Assembly (NCBI GenBank): GCA_900548845.1
Contig: URMI01000011.1
Coordinates: forward strand, 1 to 11,349
DNA length: 11,349 nucleotides
Source of the DNA: an uncultured Clostridia bacterium
GTDB lineage: Bacteria > Bacillota > Clostridia > Christensenellales > Borkfalkiaceae
Direction of reading: 5' to 3'
The notes under the pieces: model-generated
Seen by the model: the letters and a program-made list of their open reading frames with translations, nothing else
Databases searched by the model: none
What the model was told of the DNA's origin: nothing
Shown: in pieces, positions 4,918 to 11,349 of the stretch
Numbering within the stretch: position 1 is the first letter of the stretch
How the letters are laid out: every line of letters starts with the position of its first letter
Position numbers and translations under genes: made by a program

Positions 4918-7900
4918 CCGATTTTGTCCATCTGCATCTTCATACCGAGTACAGCCTCCTCGACGGGGCGGTCAAGGTGAAGGAGCTCGTCGATCATTGC
5001 GTCAAGAACAACATCGATACGGTCGCCGTCACCGACCACGGCAATATGTATACCTCCCTGCGCTTTGCCGAGGCGTGCAAGAAAAAGGGCATCAAATATA
5101 TCATCGGCTGTGAGTTCTATGTGACGGACGACTACCGCGTCAAGAAGGATCAGCACGCCGATCACCTCATTCTGCTCGCGAAGAACAAGGCGGGGTATAT
5201 CAACCTCGTGCAGATGGACTCGCTCGCCTTTGTGGACGGCTTTTACTACCGCCCGCGCATCGACTACAACGTATTAAAGGATCACGCCGAGGGGGTCATC
5301 TGCCTTTCGGCGTGTTTGGCGGGGAGGCTTCCGCGCCTCCTCATGAAGGGGGACTACGAGGGCGCGAAGGCGTTCGCACTCTCCATGAAGGAGATCTACG
5401 GGGAAGATTTCTATCTCGAGATCCAGGATCACGGCATCCCCGAACAGAAACAAATTCTGCCGCTCATCGTGCGCATCTCGCGGGAGACGGGCATCCCGCT
5501 CGTCGCCACCAACGACGTACACTATCTCCGCAAGGAAGATTGGGAGATGCAGGATGTTCTGATGTGCATCCAGATGAAGAAGACGCTCGACGATCCGGAC
5601 CGCATGCGCATGGAGACGCATGAATTTTACATGAAGTCGGGCGACGAGATGGCGGCGCTCTTCCCCGACCTTCCCGAAGCCATCTCCAACACGCGCGTCA
5701 TCGCGAACAAGGTCTCCGATACGGACACGCCCTTCAACTTGAAACCGGACGGCAACCCCGTGTACGATAAGTCGCTCATACCGCTCTACACGGCGGACGA
5801 CGGCACGCCTTCGCCCGAATACCTGACGCGGCTCACCTGGGAAGGGCTTCCCAAGCGCTATCCCGTCGTCACGGAGGAAATCAGGAAGCGCGCCGAGTAC
5901 GAGCTTTCCATCATCATCAAGATGGGCTTTGCCGATTACTTCCTCATCGTGTGGGACTACATCAACTGGTCGCGCCTGCACGACATCCCCGTCGGCCCCG
6001 GGCGCGGCTCGGGCGTCGGCAGCATCGTCGCCTATTCCATCGGCATCACCAACGTCGACCCTCTGCGCTACGACCTCCTCTTCGAGCGCTTCTTAAACCC
6101 CGACCGCGTCTCCATGCCCGACTTCGACGTCGATTTCTGCACCGCCCGCCGCGAGGAGACCATCGCCTATGTGAGGAAGCGCTATCATCCCGAGAACGTC
6201 GCGCAGATCGTCACCTTCGGCACGCTCGCCTCGCGCGCCGTCATCAAGGACGTGGGGCGCGTCATGCGCGTCCCTTACGCCGAGACCGACCGCGTTACCA
6301 AGCTCATGGACGGCAAGTCTTCCATCCGCGAACTGTTGGGGCTCAACCTCGAAAAGTGCAGAAAGGCGGTCATCGAGACGGAGAACGACCCCGACAAACA
6401 CGACGAGGCGCTCAAAAAGCTTGCCGACCAGGAGAGCAAGCGCAACCAGGAATTCATCGACCTTTACGAGAGCGACGCGACCTTGAAGCGCGTCATCGAC
6501 ATGGGCTTGAAGCTCGAGGGCATGCCCCGTCAGACGGGCATGCACGCCGCGGGCGTCGTCATCTGCCGCAAGAAGATCGCCGACAACGTGCCGCTCTCGC
6601 GCAACGGCGAGGACATCACCACCCAATTCGACATGAAGGAAGTGGAGTCCATCGGCATGCTCAAGATGGACTTTTTGGCGCTCACCACGCTCACCGATAT
6701 CAAGAAGACGCTCGACTATATCAAAGAGGATACGGGCGAGACGGTGGAATTCACGCAGGCGTGCGACGACCCCAAGGCATATCAGCTCATTTCCGACGGC
6801 GATACGGACGCCGTGTTCCAGCTCGAACAGGGCGGCATGAAGAAGTTTATGAAGCAGCTGCAGCCCAACTGCCTCGAAGATCTCATCGCGGGCATTTCGC
6901 TCTACCGCCCGGGGCCCATGGACTTCATCCCCGAATATCTGAAGAACAGGTCGGACCCCGCGAATATCCATTACCTGACGCCCATGCTCAAGCCCATTTT
7001 GGAGAAGACGTTCGGCGTCATCATCTATCAGGAGCAGGTCATGCAGATCTTCCAGAACCTTGCGGGCTATTCGCTGGGACAGGCAGACCTCGTGCGCCGC
7101 GCCATGGCGAAAAAGCACCGCTCCGAGCTGATGGCGCAGAAGGATAAGTTCATCTACGGCGATATCGACAAGGGCGGCAACATCACGGGGTGTATTTCGA
7201 AGGGCATCCCGCCCGAGGTGAGCGCCGAGCTCTTCGCCAAGATGGAGAGCTTCGCTTCCTACGCCTTCAACAAGTCGCACGCGGCGGCGTATGCCGTCGT
7301 CACCTACGAGACGGCGTACCTCAAAGCGTACTATCCAAAAGAGTTTCTGGCGGGCGTCCTCAACAACCGCATCGACAAGATCGAAGAGATCGCAAAGTAT
7401 GTCGTCTACATGAAGGAGAAGCACATCGCGGTGTACCCGCCCGACGTCAACCGCTCCAAGGCGTACTTCTCGGTGCAGGGGGACGGGCTGCGCTTCGGCT
7501 TGTGCGCCCTGCGCGGCGTGGGCATCGGGGCGATGGAGGAGGTCATCAGGGAGCGCGACGAGAACGGGCCCTTCAAGGACTTCCCCGACTTTCTGATGCG
7601 CTGCACCAAGTACGTCAACAAGCGCATGGTGGAGAGCCTCATCCTGGGCGGCGCCTTCGACAGCTTCGGTTACCGCCGCTCGCAGTACACCGCCGTGTAC
7701 GAAGACCTCATGCACCGCATCGCGGGCATGGATAAGCAGAAGAGCGGCGCGCAGCTCTCCCTCTTCGGCACCCTCATCGTCGAAGAGACGCCCAAGGCGG
7801 AATACCCCGATATCCCCGAATGGCCCTCGGAAGACCTGCTTTCCAAGGAAAAATCCGTCCTCGGCGTGTATGTCAGCGGGCATCCCTTCGAGCCGTTCGC

Positions 7901-8501
7901 GCGCTATTTCCGCGACGCCAACTTCAACTGCGGGCTGCTCGCCGACTACGAAGAGGACGAGGAGACGGGGGAGAGGACGTACGCGCAGATCGAGAGCGGG
8001 CAGCAGGTCGTCTTCGGCGGGCTCATCGCGGGCGTCAAGAAGATCAACACCCGCGCGGGCGCGACGATGGCGTTCGTCACCGTCGAAGATCTGTACGGGA
8101 ACATCGACTGCGTGGCCTTCCCGCGCATCTACGACCGCGCGCGCCACTTCCTGAAAGCGGACGCCGTCGTGAAGGTGACGGGCAAGATCGATATTTCTCC
8201 CGACAAGCTCCCCGTCATCATCGCGGACAAGATCGAAGAGTTCGTCCCGCCCGAGGAAAAGCGGGAGGCCCCCGCGCGGAGCGAACGGAAGAGCGGGGAA
8301 CAGGTGCTTTGGCTGGACGCGAGGAACATGGGGGAGGAGGACTTCGAAGAGCTCCTCGATACCCTCTCGGGCTATGAGGGCGAAACGCCTTGTAAAGTGC
8401 TGCACGGCGGCAGGCGCTACGAATTCCCCGTGCGCCTCACGCGGGCGCTCATGGCGGAACTGAGGACGTTTTTGCCCGAATCGGCGATAAAACTCGTTTG
8501 A
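4914..8501 (+). CDS. dnaE: DNA polymerase III alpha subunit
   Basis: This 1195-residue protein is a DnaE1-type replicative C-family polymerase. The N-terminal PHP domain (about 1-210) keeps candidate metal ligands: His8, His10, Asp17, His42, Glu67, His84, Cys134, Asp201 and His203. The palm has GPGRGSGVGS and PDFDVDFC (402-409), giving catalytic Asp403 and Asp405, plus Asp586 in KMDFLALTTL as the third. RQTGMHAAGV, YRPGPMDFIP and FNKSHAAAYA follow as normal. A clamp-binding motif QLSLF lies at 947-951, with an OB-fold (about 1020-1110) after it. Length is normal for DnaE1. The ATG has GGAGG (4902-4906) 7 nt upstream and overlaps the whiA stop, so the two are translationally coupled. Many Bacillota also carry PolC, which cannot be judged here. 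Confidence 0.97.
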   Translation: MTDFVHLHLHTEYSLLDGAVKVKELVDHCVKNNIDTVAVTDHGNMYTSLRFAEACKKKGIKYIIGCEFYVTDDYRVKKDQHADHLILLAKNKAGYINLVQMDSLAFVDGFYYRPRIDYNVLKDHAEGVICLSACLAGRLPRLLMKGDYEGAKAFALSMKEIYGEDFYLEIQDHGIPEQKQILPLIVRISRETGIPLVATNDVHYLRKEDWEMQDVLMCIQMKKTLDDPDRMRMETHEFYMKSGDEMAALFPDLPEAISNTRVIANKVSDTDTPFNLKPDGNPVYDKSLIPLYTADDGTPSPEYLTRLTWEGLPKRYPVVTEEIRKRAEYELSIIIKMGFADYFLIVWDYINWSRLHDIPVGPGRGSGVGSIVAYSIGITNVDPLRYDLLFERFLNPDRVSMPDFDVDFCTARREETIAYVRKRYHPENVAQIVTFGTLASRAVIKDVGRVMRVPYAETDRVTKLMDGKSSIRELLGLNLEKCRKAVIETENDPDKHDEALKKLADQESKRNQEFIDLYESDATLKRVIDMGLKLEGMPRQTGMHAAGVVICRKKIADNVPLSRNGEDITTQFDMKEVESIGMLKMDFLALTTLTDIKKTLDYIKEDTGETVEFTQACDDPKAYQLISDGDTDAVFQLEQGGMKKFMKQLQPNCLEDLIAGISLYRPGPMDFIPEYLKNRSDPANIHYLTPMLKPILEKTFGVIIYQEQVMQIFQNLAGYSLGQADLVRRAMAKKHRSELMAQKDKFIYGDIDKGGNITGCISKGIPPEVSAELFAKMESFASYAFNKSHAAAYAVVTYETAYLKAYYPKEFLAGVLNNRIDKIEEIAKYVVYMKEKHIAVYPPDVNRSKAYFSVQGDGLRFGLCALRGVGIGAMEEVIRERDENGPFKDFPDFLMRCTKYVNKRMVESLILGGAFDSFGYRRSQYTAVYEDLMHRIAGMDKQKSGAQLSLFGTLIVEETPKAEYPDIPEWPSEDLLSKEKSVLGVYVSGHPFEPFARYFRDANFNCGLLADYEEDEETGERTYAQIESGQQVVFGGLIAGVKKINTRAGATMAFVTVEDLYGNIDCVAFPRIYDRARHFLKADAVVKVTGKIDISPDKLPVIIADKIEEFVPPEEKREAPARSERKSGEQVLWLDARNMGEEDFEELLDTLSGYEGETPCKVLHGGRRYEFPVRLTRALMAELRTFLPESAIKLV

Positions 8502-8528
8502 GAGCGCGAAAAAGAGCGTGAAAATTGT

Positions 8529-8556
8529 TTGCTTTTCCCGCGTTTGATGATATAAT
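8529..8556 (+). promoter_or_regulatory. pfkA promoter
   Basis: A perfect TATAAT (8551-8556) is preceded by TG at 8548-8549, an extended -10. The -35 is weak: TTGCTT (8529-8534) with a 16-nt spacer. The predicted start is near 8563, giving a leader of about 44 nt. No clear terminator separates dnaE from pfkA, so read-through is possible. Confidence 0.75.
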
Positions 8557-8606
8557 AGCGGCGGGGAACAAGAGAATAGGAAAGATAACATACGGAGGAT
8601 CGGAAG

Positions 8607-9569
8607 ATGAAGAGGATCGGACTTTTGACGAGCGGCGGCGACGCCCCCGGCATGAACGCGGCCATCCGCGCCGTCGTGCGTACCGCCATCTATTTCGGCA
8701 TGGAGGTGTACGGCATCGAGCGCGGCTATGCGGGCCTCATCGAAGACACCATGATGCCCATGGAGATGAGGAGCGTTTCGGATATCGTGCAGCGCGGCGG
8801 CACCAAGCTGCGCACGGCGAGATGCCTTGAAATGCTCACCCAGGACGGGCAGAAGAAGGCGGTGAAGACGCTCGAACGCCACGGCATCGAAGGCCTCGTC
8901 GTCATCGGCGGCGACGGCTCCTTCCGCGGGGCAAAGGCGCTCACCGAAAATTACGGTATCCCCACGATCGGCATCCCCGGCACCATCGACAACGACCTCG
9001 AATATACCGACTATACGCTGGGCTTCGACACGGCGGTGAATACCTGCCTCGAAGTCATCAACAAGCTGCGCGATACGATGAACTCGCACGAGCGCATCTC
9101 CGTCGTCGAAGTGATGGGTCGCCACTGCGGCGACATCGCCCTCTATGCGGGCATCACGTCGGGCGCCGAGATCATCATCGTGCCCGAGATCGCCTACGAC
9201 ATGGACGACATCGTCATGCGCATCAACCGTTCGCGCGCCAACGGCAAGCACTCCAACATCATCGTCGTCGCCGAAGGCGCCATCAGCGCGGAGGACTTTG
9301 CCAAGCAGCTGCAGGAGAACACCACCTATTCGGTGCGCTCCACCAATATCGGACACATCCAGCGCGGCGGCTCGCCCTCGATGGCGGACAGGATGCTCGC
9401 GGCGCAGTTCGGCAACAAGGCGGTTCGGCTTTTGAAAGACGGCATCGGCAACCGCGTTGTGGGCATCCACCGCAACGAGATCATCGATATGGACATCATC
9501 GAAGCGGTCTCCATGAAGAAGAAGTTCAACTACGAGCTCTACGAGACGCTGCAGATGATCTCCATGTGA
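8607..9569 (+). CDS. pfkA: ATP-dependent 6-phosphofructokinase
   Basis: This enzyme phosphorylates fructose 6-phosphate to fructose 1,6-bisphosphate, the committed step of glycolysis, in the cytoplasm. The 320 residues match the compact homotetrameric bacterial form. Visible are LLTSGGDAPGMNA (6-18), VIGGDGSFRGA with Gly104, and PGTIDNDL (124-131) with catalytic Asp128. Gly104 and Gly125 at the two diagnostic positions indicate ATP rather than pyrophosphate as donor. MGRHCGDIAL and HIQRGGSPS, substrate and effector binding stretches, are intact. GGAGG (8594-8598) lies 8 nt before the ATG. The gene follows dnaE, as in many clostridia, but has its own promoter and is followed by a hairpin terminator. 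Confidence 0.97.
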   Translation: MKRIGLLTSGGDAPGMNAAIRAVVRTAIYFGMEVYGIERGYAGLIEDTMMPMEMRSVSDIVQRGGTKLRTARCLEMLTQDGQKKAVKTLERHGIEGLVVIGGDGSFRGAKALTENYGIPTIGIPGTIDNDLEYTDYTLGFDTAVNTCLEVINKLRDTMNSHERISVVEVMGRHCGDIALYAGITSGAEIIIVPEIAYDMDDIVMRINRSRANGKHSNIIVVAEGAISAEDFAKQLQENTTYSVRSTNIGHIQRGGSPSMADRMLAAQFGNKAVRLLKDGIGNRVVGIHRNEIIDMDIIEAVSMKKKFNYELYETLQMISM

Positions 9570-9598
9570 TAAAAAACCGCATATAGTTGTATAAAACC

Positions 9599-9630
9599 CG
9601 CCCGCTTGGGAAAAAGCGGGCGATTTGTTT
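9599..9630 (+). terminator. pfkA terminator
   Basis: A perfect 9-bp GC-rich stem, CGCCCGCTT (9599-9607) with AAGCGGGCG (9614-9622), has a 6-nt loop. The following tract ATTTGTTT is only partly U-rich, so termination may be incomplete. The overlapping ATTTGT/ACAAAT inverted repeat (9623-9636) is a second small symmetric element. Confidence 0.75.
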
Positions 9631-9672
9631 ACAAATTTTACCATTTTGCGGCAAATATTTTCCCGCTTCCTA

Positions 9673-9701
9673 TTGAAATTTCCTGCGGGATGTATTATAA
9701 T
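9673..9701 (+). promoter_or_regulatory. promoter of the PfkB-family kinase
   Basis: TTGAAA (9673-9678), a 17-nt spacer and a perfect TATAAT (9696-9701) form a strong vegetative promoter in an AT-rich island (about 9623-9700). The predicted start is near 9708. Confidence 0.88.
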
Positions 9702-9707
9702 ATCCGC

Positions 9708-9793
9708 ATAAAGGGGAGGATAGCGGTTTTTCCGCCCAATCTCCGCTGCCGTCCGTGCACGATCCTTTGGCGCGGGCGGAAGAAGGGGGTCCT
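9708..9793 (+). promoter_or_regulatory. 86-nt leader of the PfkB-family kinase
   Basis: The leader begins with a strong SD-like AGGGGAGG (9712-9719) with no ATG, GTG or TTG at the right distance. TCCGCCC (9731-9737) can pair either with the adjacent GCGG (9723-9726) or with GGGCGGA (9774-9780), which lies 5 nt before the real ribosome binding site. In one frame the leader is open and stops at 9795-9797, overlapping the kinase ATG by 4 nt, but lacks a normal start codon. A regulated leader is possible but unproven. Confidence 0.3.
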
Positions 9794-10717
9794 ATGATTT
9801 TAACGGTCTGCATCAGTCCAAGCGTCGACGTCACCATCGAGCTCGATCAGCTCAACATCGGGAAGGTCAACCTCGTAAAGAGCAAGACGTTCTCCTTCAC
9901 GGGCAAGGCGATCAACGTCGCGATCGGCGTCTCCCGCCTCGGCGCGGAGGCATACGCCACGGGATTCATGTACAACGAGAACGGCGTCATGTTCGAACAG
10001 GCGCTGGATAAGGAAGGCGTGCCGTTCGCCTTTGTGTGGAACGGCGGCCGCGTGCGCGAGAACTATAAGTTCATCGACAAGCGGTCCATGCTCACCGAGA
10101 TCAACGATATCGGCGAACATGTCTCGACGGAAAAACTCGTCGAACTTTTATCCATGGTACGCAATCTTTCCTCGCGCGCCAACATCACCGTCATTGCGGG
10201 GAGCCTGCCCCGCGGCGTCGATGCGGCTTACTACCGCGACTTCGTCAAAGCCGTCGATCCCAACTCGCTGAAGATCGTCGACACGGAGGGGGCGAAGCTC
10301 TTCTCTGCGCTCGAAGCGGAAGTCGATCTCGTCAAGCCCAACCTCGAGGAATTGCAGGAGACGCTGGGCCGCGAGTTCAAGGATAAGGACGACATGCTCG
10401 CGGGCTGCCGCGAGATCATCGACCGCGGCGCGAAGACGGTGCTCTTATCGCTCGGCAAGGACGGCGCCGTCATCACGGACGGCAGCAAGAACTACTTCTG
10501 CCGCAGCATCAACGTTGCCGTCAATTCGACGGTGGGCGCGGGCGACGGCATGGTCGCGGCGGCGGCGGTCAAGATGCAGGAGGGGGCGGACCTTCCCGAG
10601 ATCTTGCGCGCGGGCGTCGCGGCGGGGACTGCGACCGTCACCACCTTCGGCACCATCTCCTTCACCAAGGAAAAGTACGAGGAGATCTACAAAAACCTGC
10701 TCGTGACGCAGTTCTGA
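9794..10717 (+). CDS. fruK: PfkB-family hexose-phosphate kinase, probable 1-phosphofructokinase
   Basis: The 307-residue protein belongs to the ribokinase-like PfkB family. It begins MILTVCISPSVDVTIELD, has FTGKAINVAIGVSRLG (about 35-50, sugar binding), AGSLPRGVD, VKPNLEEL, LLSLGKDGAVI, and the ATP-site anion hole VGAGDGM with catalytic Asp251. This fits 1-phosphofructokinase (fructose 1-phosphate to fructose 1,6-bisphosphate); tagatose-6-phosphate kinase is the main alternative. No fructose PTS or DeoR-type regulator adjoins it, so the substrate is uncertain. The ATG at 9794 is chosen because family members start MI.TV and AGGGGG lies about 4 nt upstream; a GTG at 9755 would add 13 unrelated residues. 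It sits behind pfkA with its own promoter. No clear terminator follows. Confidence 0.85.
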   Translation: MILTVCISPSVDVTIELDQLNIGKVNLVKSKTFSFTGKAINVAIGVSRLGAEAYATGFMYNENGVMFEQALDKEGVPFAFVWNGGRVRENYKFIDKRSMLTEINDIGEHVSTEKLVELLSMVRNLSSRANITVIAGSLPRGVDAAYYRDFVKAVDPNSLKIVDTEGAKLFSALEAEVDLVKPNLEELQETLGREFKDKDDMLAGCREIIDRGAKTVLLSLGKDGAVITDGSKNYFCRSINVAVNSTVGAGDGMVAAAAVKMQEGADLPEILRAGVAAGTATVTTFGTISFTKEKYEEIYKNLLVTQF

Positions 10718-10813
10718 CCGCAAGCATGCACAAGGCTTCCCGCCGCGAACCGCTGCGGAACAACACGCGCTCTCTGTTTCACGGGGCTTTGTTCCGGCGG
10801 ATGACAAGGGGAG

Positions 10814-10829
10814 ACACTATATCTTGTGG
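10814..10829 (+). promoter_or_regulatory. NrdR box 1 (distal)
   Basis: ACACTATATCTTGTGG is a close match to the 16-bp NrdR box (consensus acaCwAtATaTwGTgt). NrdR is the ATP/dATP-sensing repressor of ribonucleotide reductase genes. Position upstream of nrdD strongly supports it. Confidence 0.88.
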
Positions 10830-10845
10830 TGAGCAGGAAAAATTT

Positions 10846-10861
10846 TCCATAAATATTGTGG
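10846..10861 (+). promoter_or_regulatory. NrdR box 2 (proximal, half degenerate)
   Basis: TCCATAAATATTGTGG keeps the right half of the NrdR box (ATATTGTG) while the left half is diverged. It lies exactly 32 bp, about three helical turns, from box 1, the usual tandem arrangement, and ends 7 nt before the -35. Confidence 0.78.
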
Positions 10862-10868
10862 GAAACCC

Positions 10869-10897
10869 TTGACAAAGGGCACAAAATGTGGTACTAT
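10869..10897 (+). promoter_or_regulatory. nrdD promoter
   Basis: TTGACA (10869-10874, perfect), a 17-nt spacer and TACTAT (10892-10897). The predicted start is near 10904, leaving a leader of about 77 nt. The tandem NrdR boxes lie directly upstream. Confidence 0.9.
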
Positions 10898-10899
10898 GA

Positions 10900-10930
10900 A
10901 AGCGTTCCTTCGTAAGAAGGGGCGCTTTTG
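10900..10930 (+). promoter_or_regulatory. leader hairpin with GNRA loop at the nrdD transcript 5' end
   Basis: AAGCG (10900-10904) pairs with CGCTT (10923-10927), two T-G wobbles continue the stem, then CCTTC (10907-10911) pairs with GAAGG (10916-10920) around a GTAA tetraloop: 12 bp in all. The following TTTTG is too short for a strong terminator. As the predicted start is near 10904 the hairpin would sit at the very 5' end, which suggests mRNA stabilisation or weak attenuation. Confidence 0.5.
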
Positions 10931-10980
10931 CCGTTTCGGGGCACAAGCGCGCAAAGGGAAAATAAGGAAGGACGAAGAGT

Positions 10981-11349
10981 ATGAAGATCATCAAAAGAAA
11001 CGGAACGGAAGTCACGTTCGATCCCGAAAAGATCGCAAACGCCGTCCGCAAGGCGAACAACGAAGTGAGTGAGGACAACCGCCTCACCGAAGAGCAGATC
11101 GACAAGATCACCAAGAAAGTCACGGCGCTTGCGAACGATCTCAACCGCGCGGTCAACGTCGAGGAAGTGCAGGACTTCGTCGAGAACCAGATCATGAACG
11201 AAAAGGCGTTCGCCGTCGCGCGCAAGTACATCACCTACCGCTATACGCGTGCGCTCGTCCGCCGCGCAAACACGACGGACGCGCAGATCCTCACGCTCAT
11301 CGAGTGCAACAACGAGGAAGTCAAGCAGGAAAATTCCAACAAAAATCCC
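10981..11349 (+). CDS. nrdD: anaerobic ribonucleoside-triphosphate reductase, N-terminal part
   Basis: The first 123 codons of a gene that runs off the right edge. The product is the class III, glycyl-radical reductase that makes dNTPs without oxygen. The visible part opens with an ATP-cone allosteric domain (MKIIKRNGTEVTFDPEKIANAV, about 1-95), where ATP or dATP binds to set overall activity. It then shows the start of the catalytic domain, LIECNNEEVKQENSNKNP (about 106-123), a stretch characteristic of NrdD. The glycyl-radical site and Cys residues lie outside the window. AAGGAAGG (10964-10971) precedes the ATG by 9 nt. Two NrdR boxes and a consensus promoter lie upstream, so it is expected to be repressed when dATP is plentiful. 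The activase gene nrdG would be expected downstream. Confidence 0.95.
   Translation, partial: MKIIKRNGTEVTFDPEKIANAVRKANNEVSEDNRLTEEQIDKITKKVTALANDLNRAVNVEEVQDFVENQIMNEKAFAVARKYITYRYTRALVRRANTTDAQILTLIECNNEEVKQENSNKNP

Noticed and set aside
5951..7147. A 398-codon plus-strand frame inside dnaE
   Set aside because: Out of frame with dnaE, very Arg/His-rich, no ribosome binding site; a frame shadow.
6093..9644. A 1183-codon open frame on the minus strand opposite dnaE and pfkA
   Set aside because: It is the mirror of two unmistakable genes in GC-rich DNA with strongly biased third positions, which leaves antisense frames open. Its product is low-complexity (Val/Asp/His/Arg-rich) and matches no fold I know.
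9606..9797. A 63-codon gene before the PfkB-family kinase
   Set aside because: Its ATG-less start lies inside the pfkA terminator and it spans the kinase promoter; no ribosome binding site. Only a short leader peptide in the same frame is kept as a weak possibility.
10756..10796. Terminator after the PfkB-family kinase
   Set aside because: CGGAACAA and TTGTTCCG pair, but the loop is 25 nt and no T-run follows.

Overview
The window is a piece of bacterial chromosome made of housekeeping genes. It is GC-rich with long antisense open frames. The block murB - PHP hydrolase - whiA - dnaE - pfkA, together with consensus sigma-A-type promoters and AGGAGG-type ribosome binding sites, points to a Gram-positive of the Bacillota, most likely a clostridial-class anaerobe: it has an anaerobic nrdD and a clostridial-type DUF1540 protein. 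A Christensenellales-like gut lineage would fit, but that is a guess from overall character. I see no transposase, phage gene, CRISPR array, rRNA or tRNA.

Layout. 1-162: two tandem terminators behind rplI, then a possible leftward promoter with a 14-bp palindrome. 163-655: rplI (ribosomal protein L9) on the minus strand with its own near-consensus promoter. 714-899: a 52-residue Cys-rich DUF1540 protein on the plus strand with its own terminator. 900-1240: a gene-free, G-rich, repeat-bearing stretch holding one more terminator. 1241-2140: an orphan, short solute-binding-protein-like exported protein. 2181-8501: murB (with unusual active-site motifs), a PHP-family metal hydrolase, whiA and dnaE, the last two overlapping by 4 nt. 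8529-9622: pfkA with promoter and terminator. 9673-10717: a PfkB-family kinase (probably 1-phosphofructokinase) with a strong promoter and an 86-nt leader. 10814-11349: tandem NrdR boxes, a promoter, a leader hairpin and the first 123 codons of nrdD, which runs off the right edge.

How the genes fit together. murB and whiA tie cell-wall precursor synthesis to cell division, dnaE and nrdD concern DNA replication and its dNTP supply, and pfkA and fruK both feed fructose-1,6-bisphosphate into glycolysis. In many clostridia rapZ and yvcK lie between murB/PHP and whiA; here they are absent from that place. I found no convincing new defence or mobile system. The most interesting points are the MurB motif changes, the orphan binding protein, the absent rapZ-yvcK pair, the periodic repeats in two intergenic gaps, and the nrdD control region.
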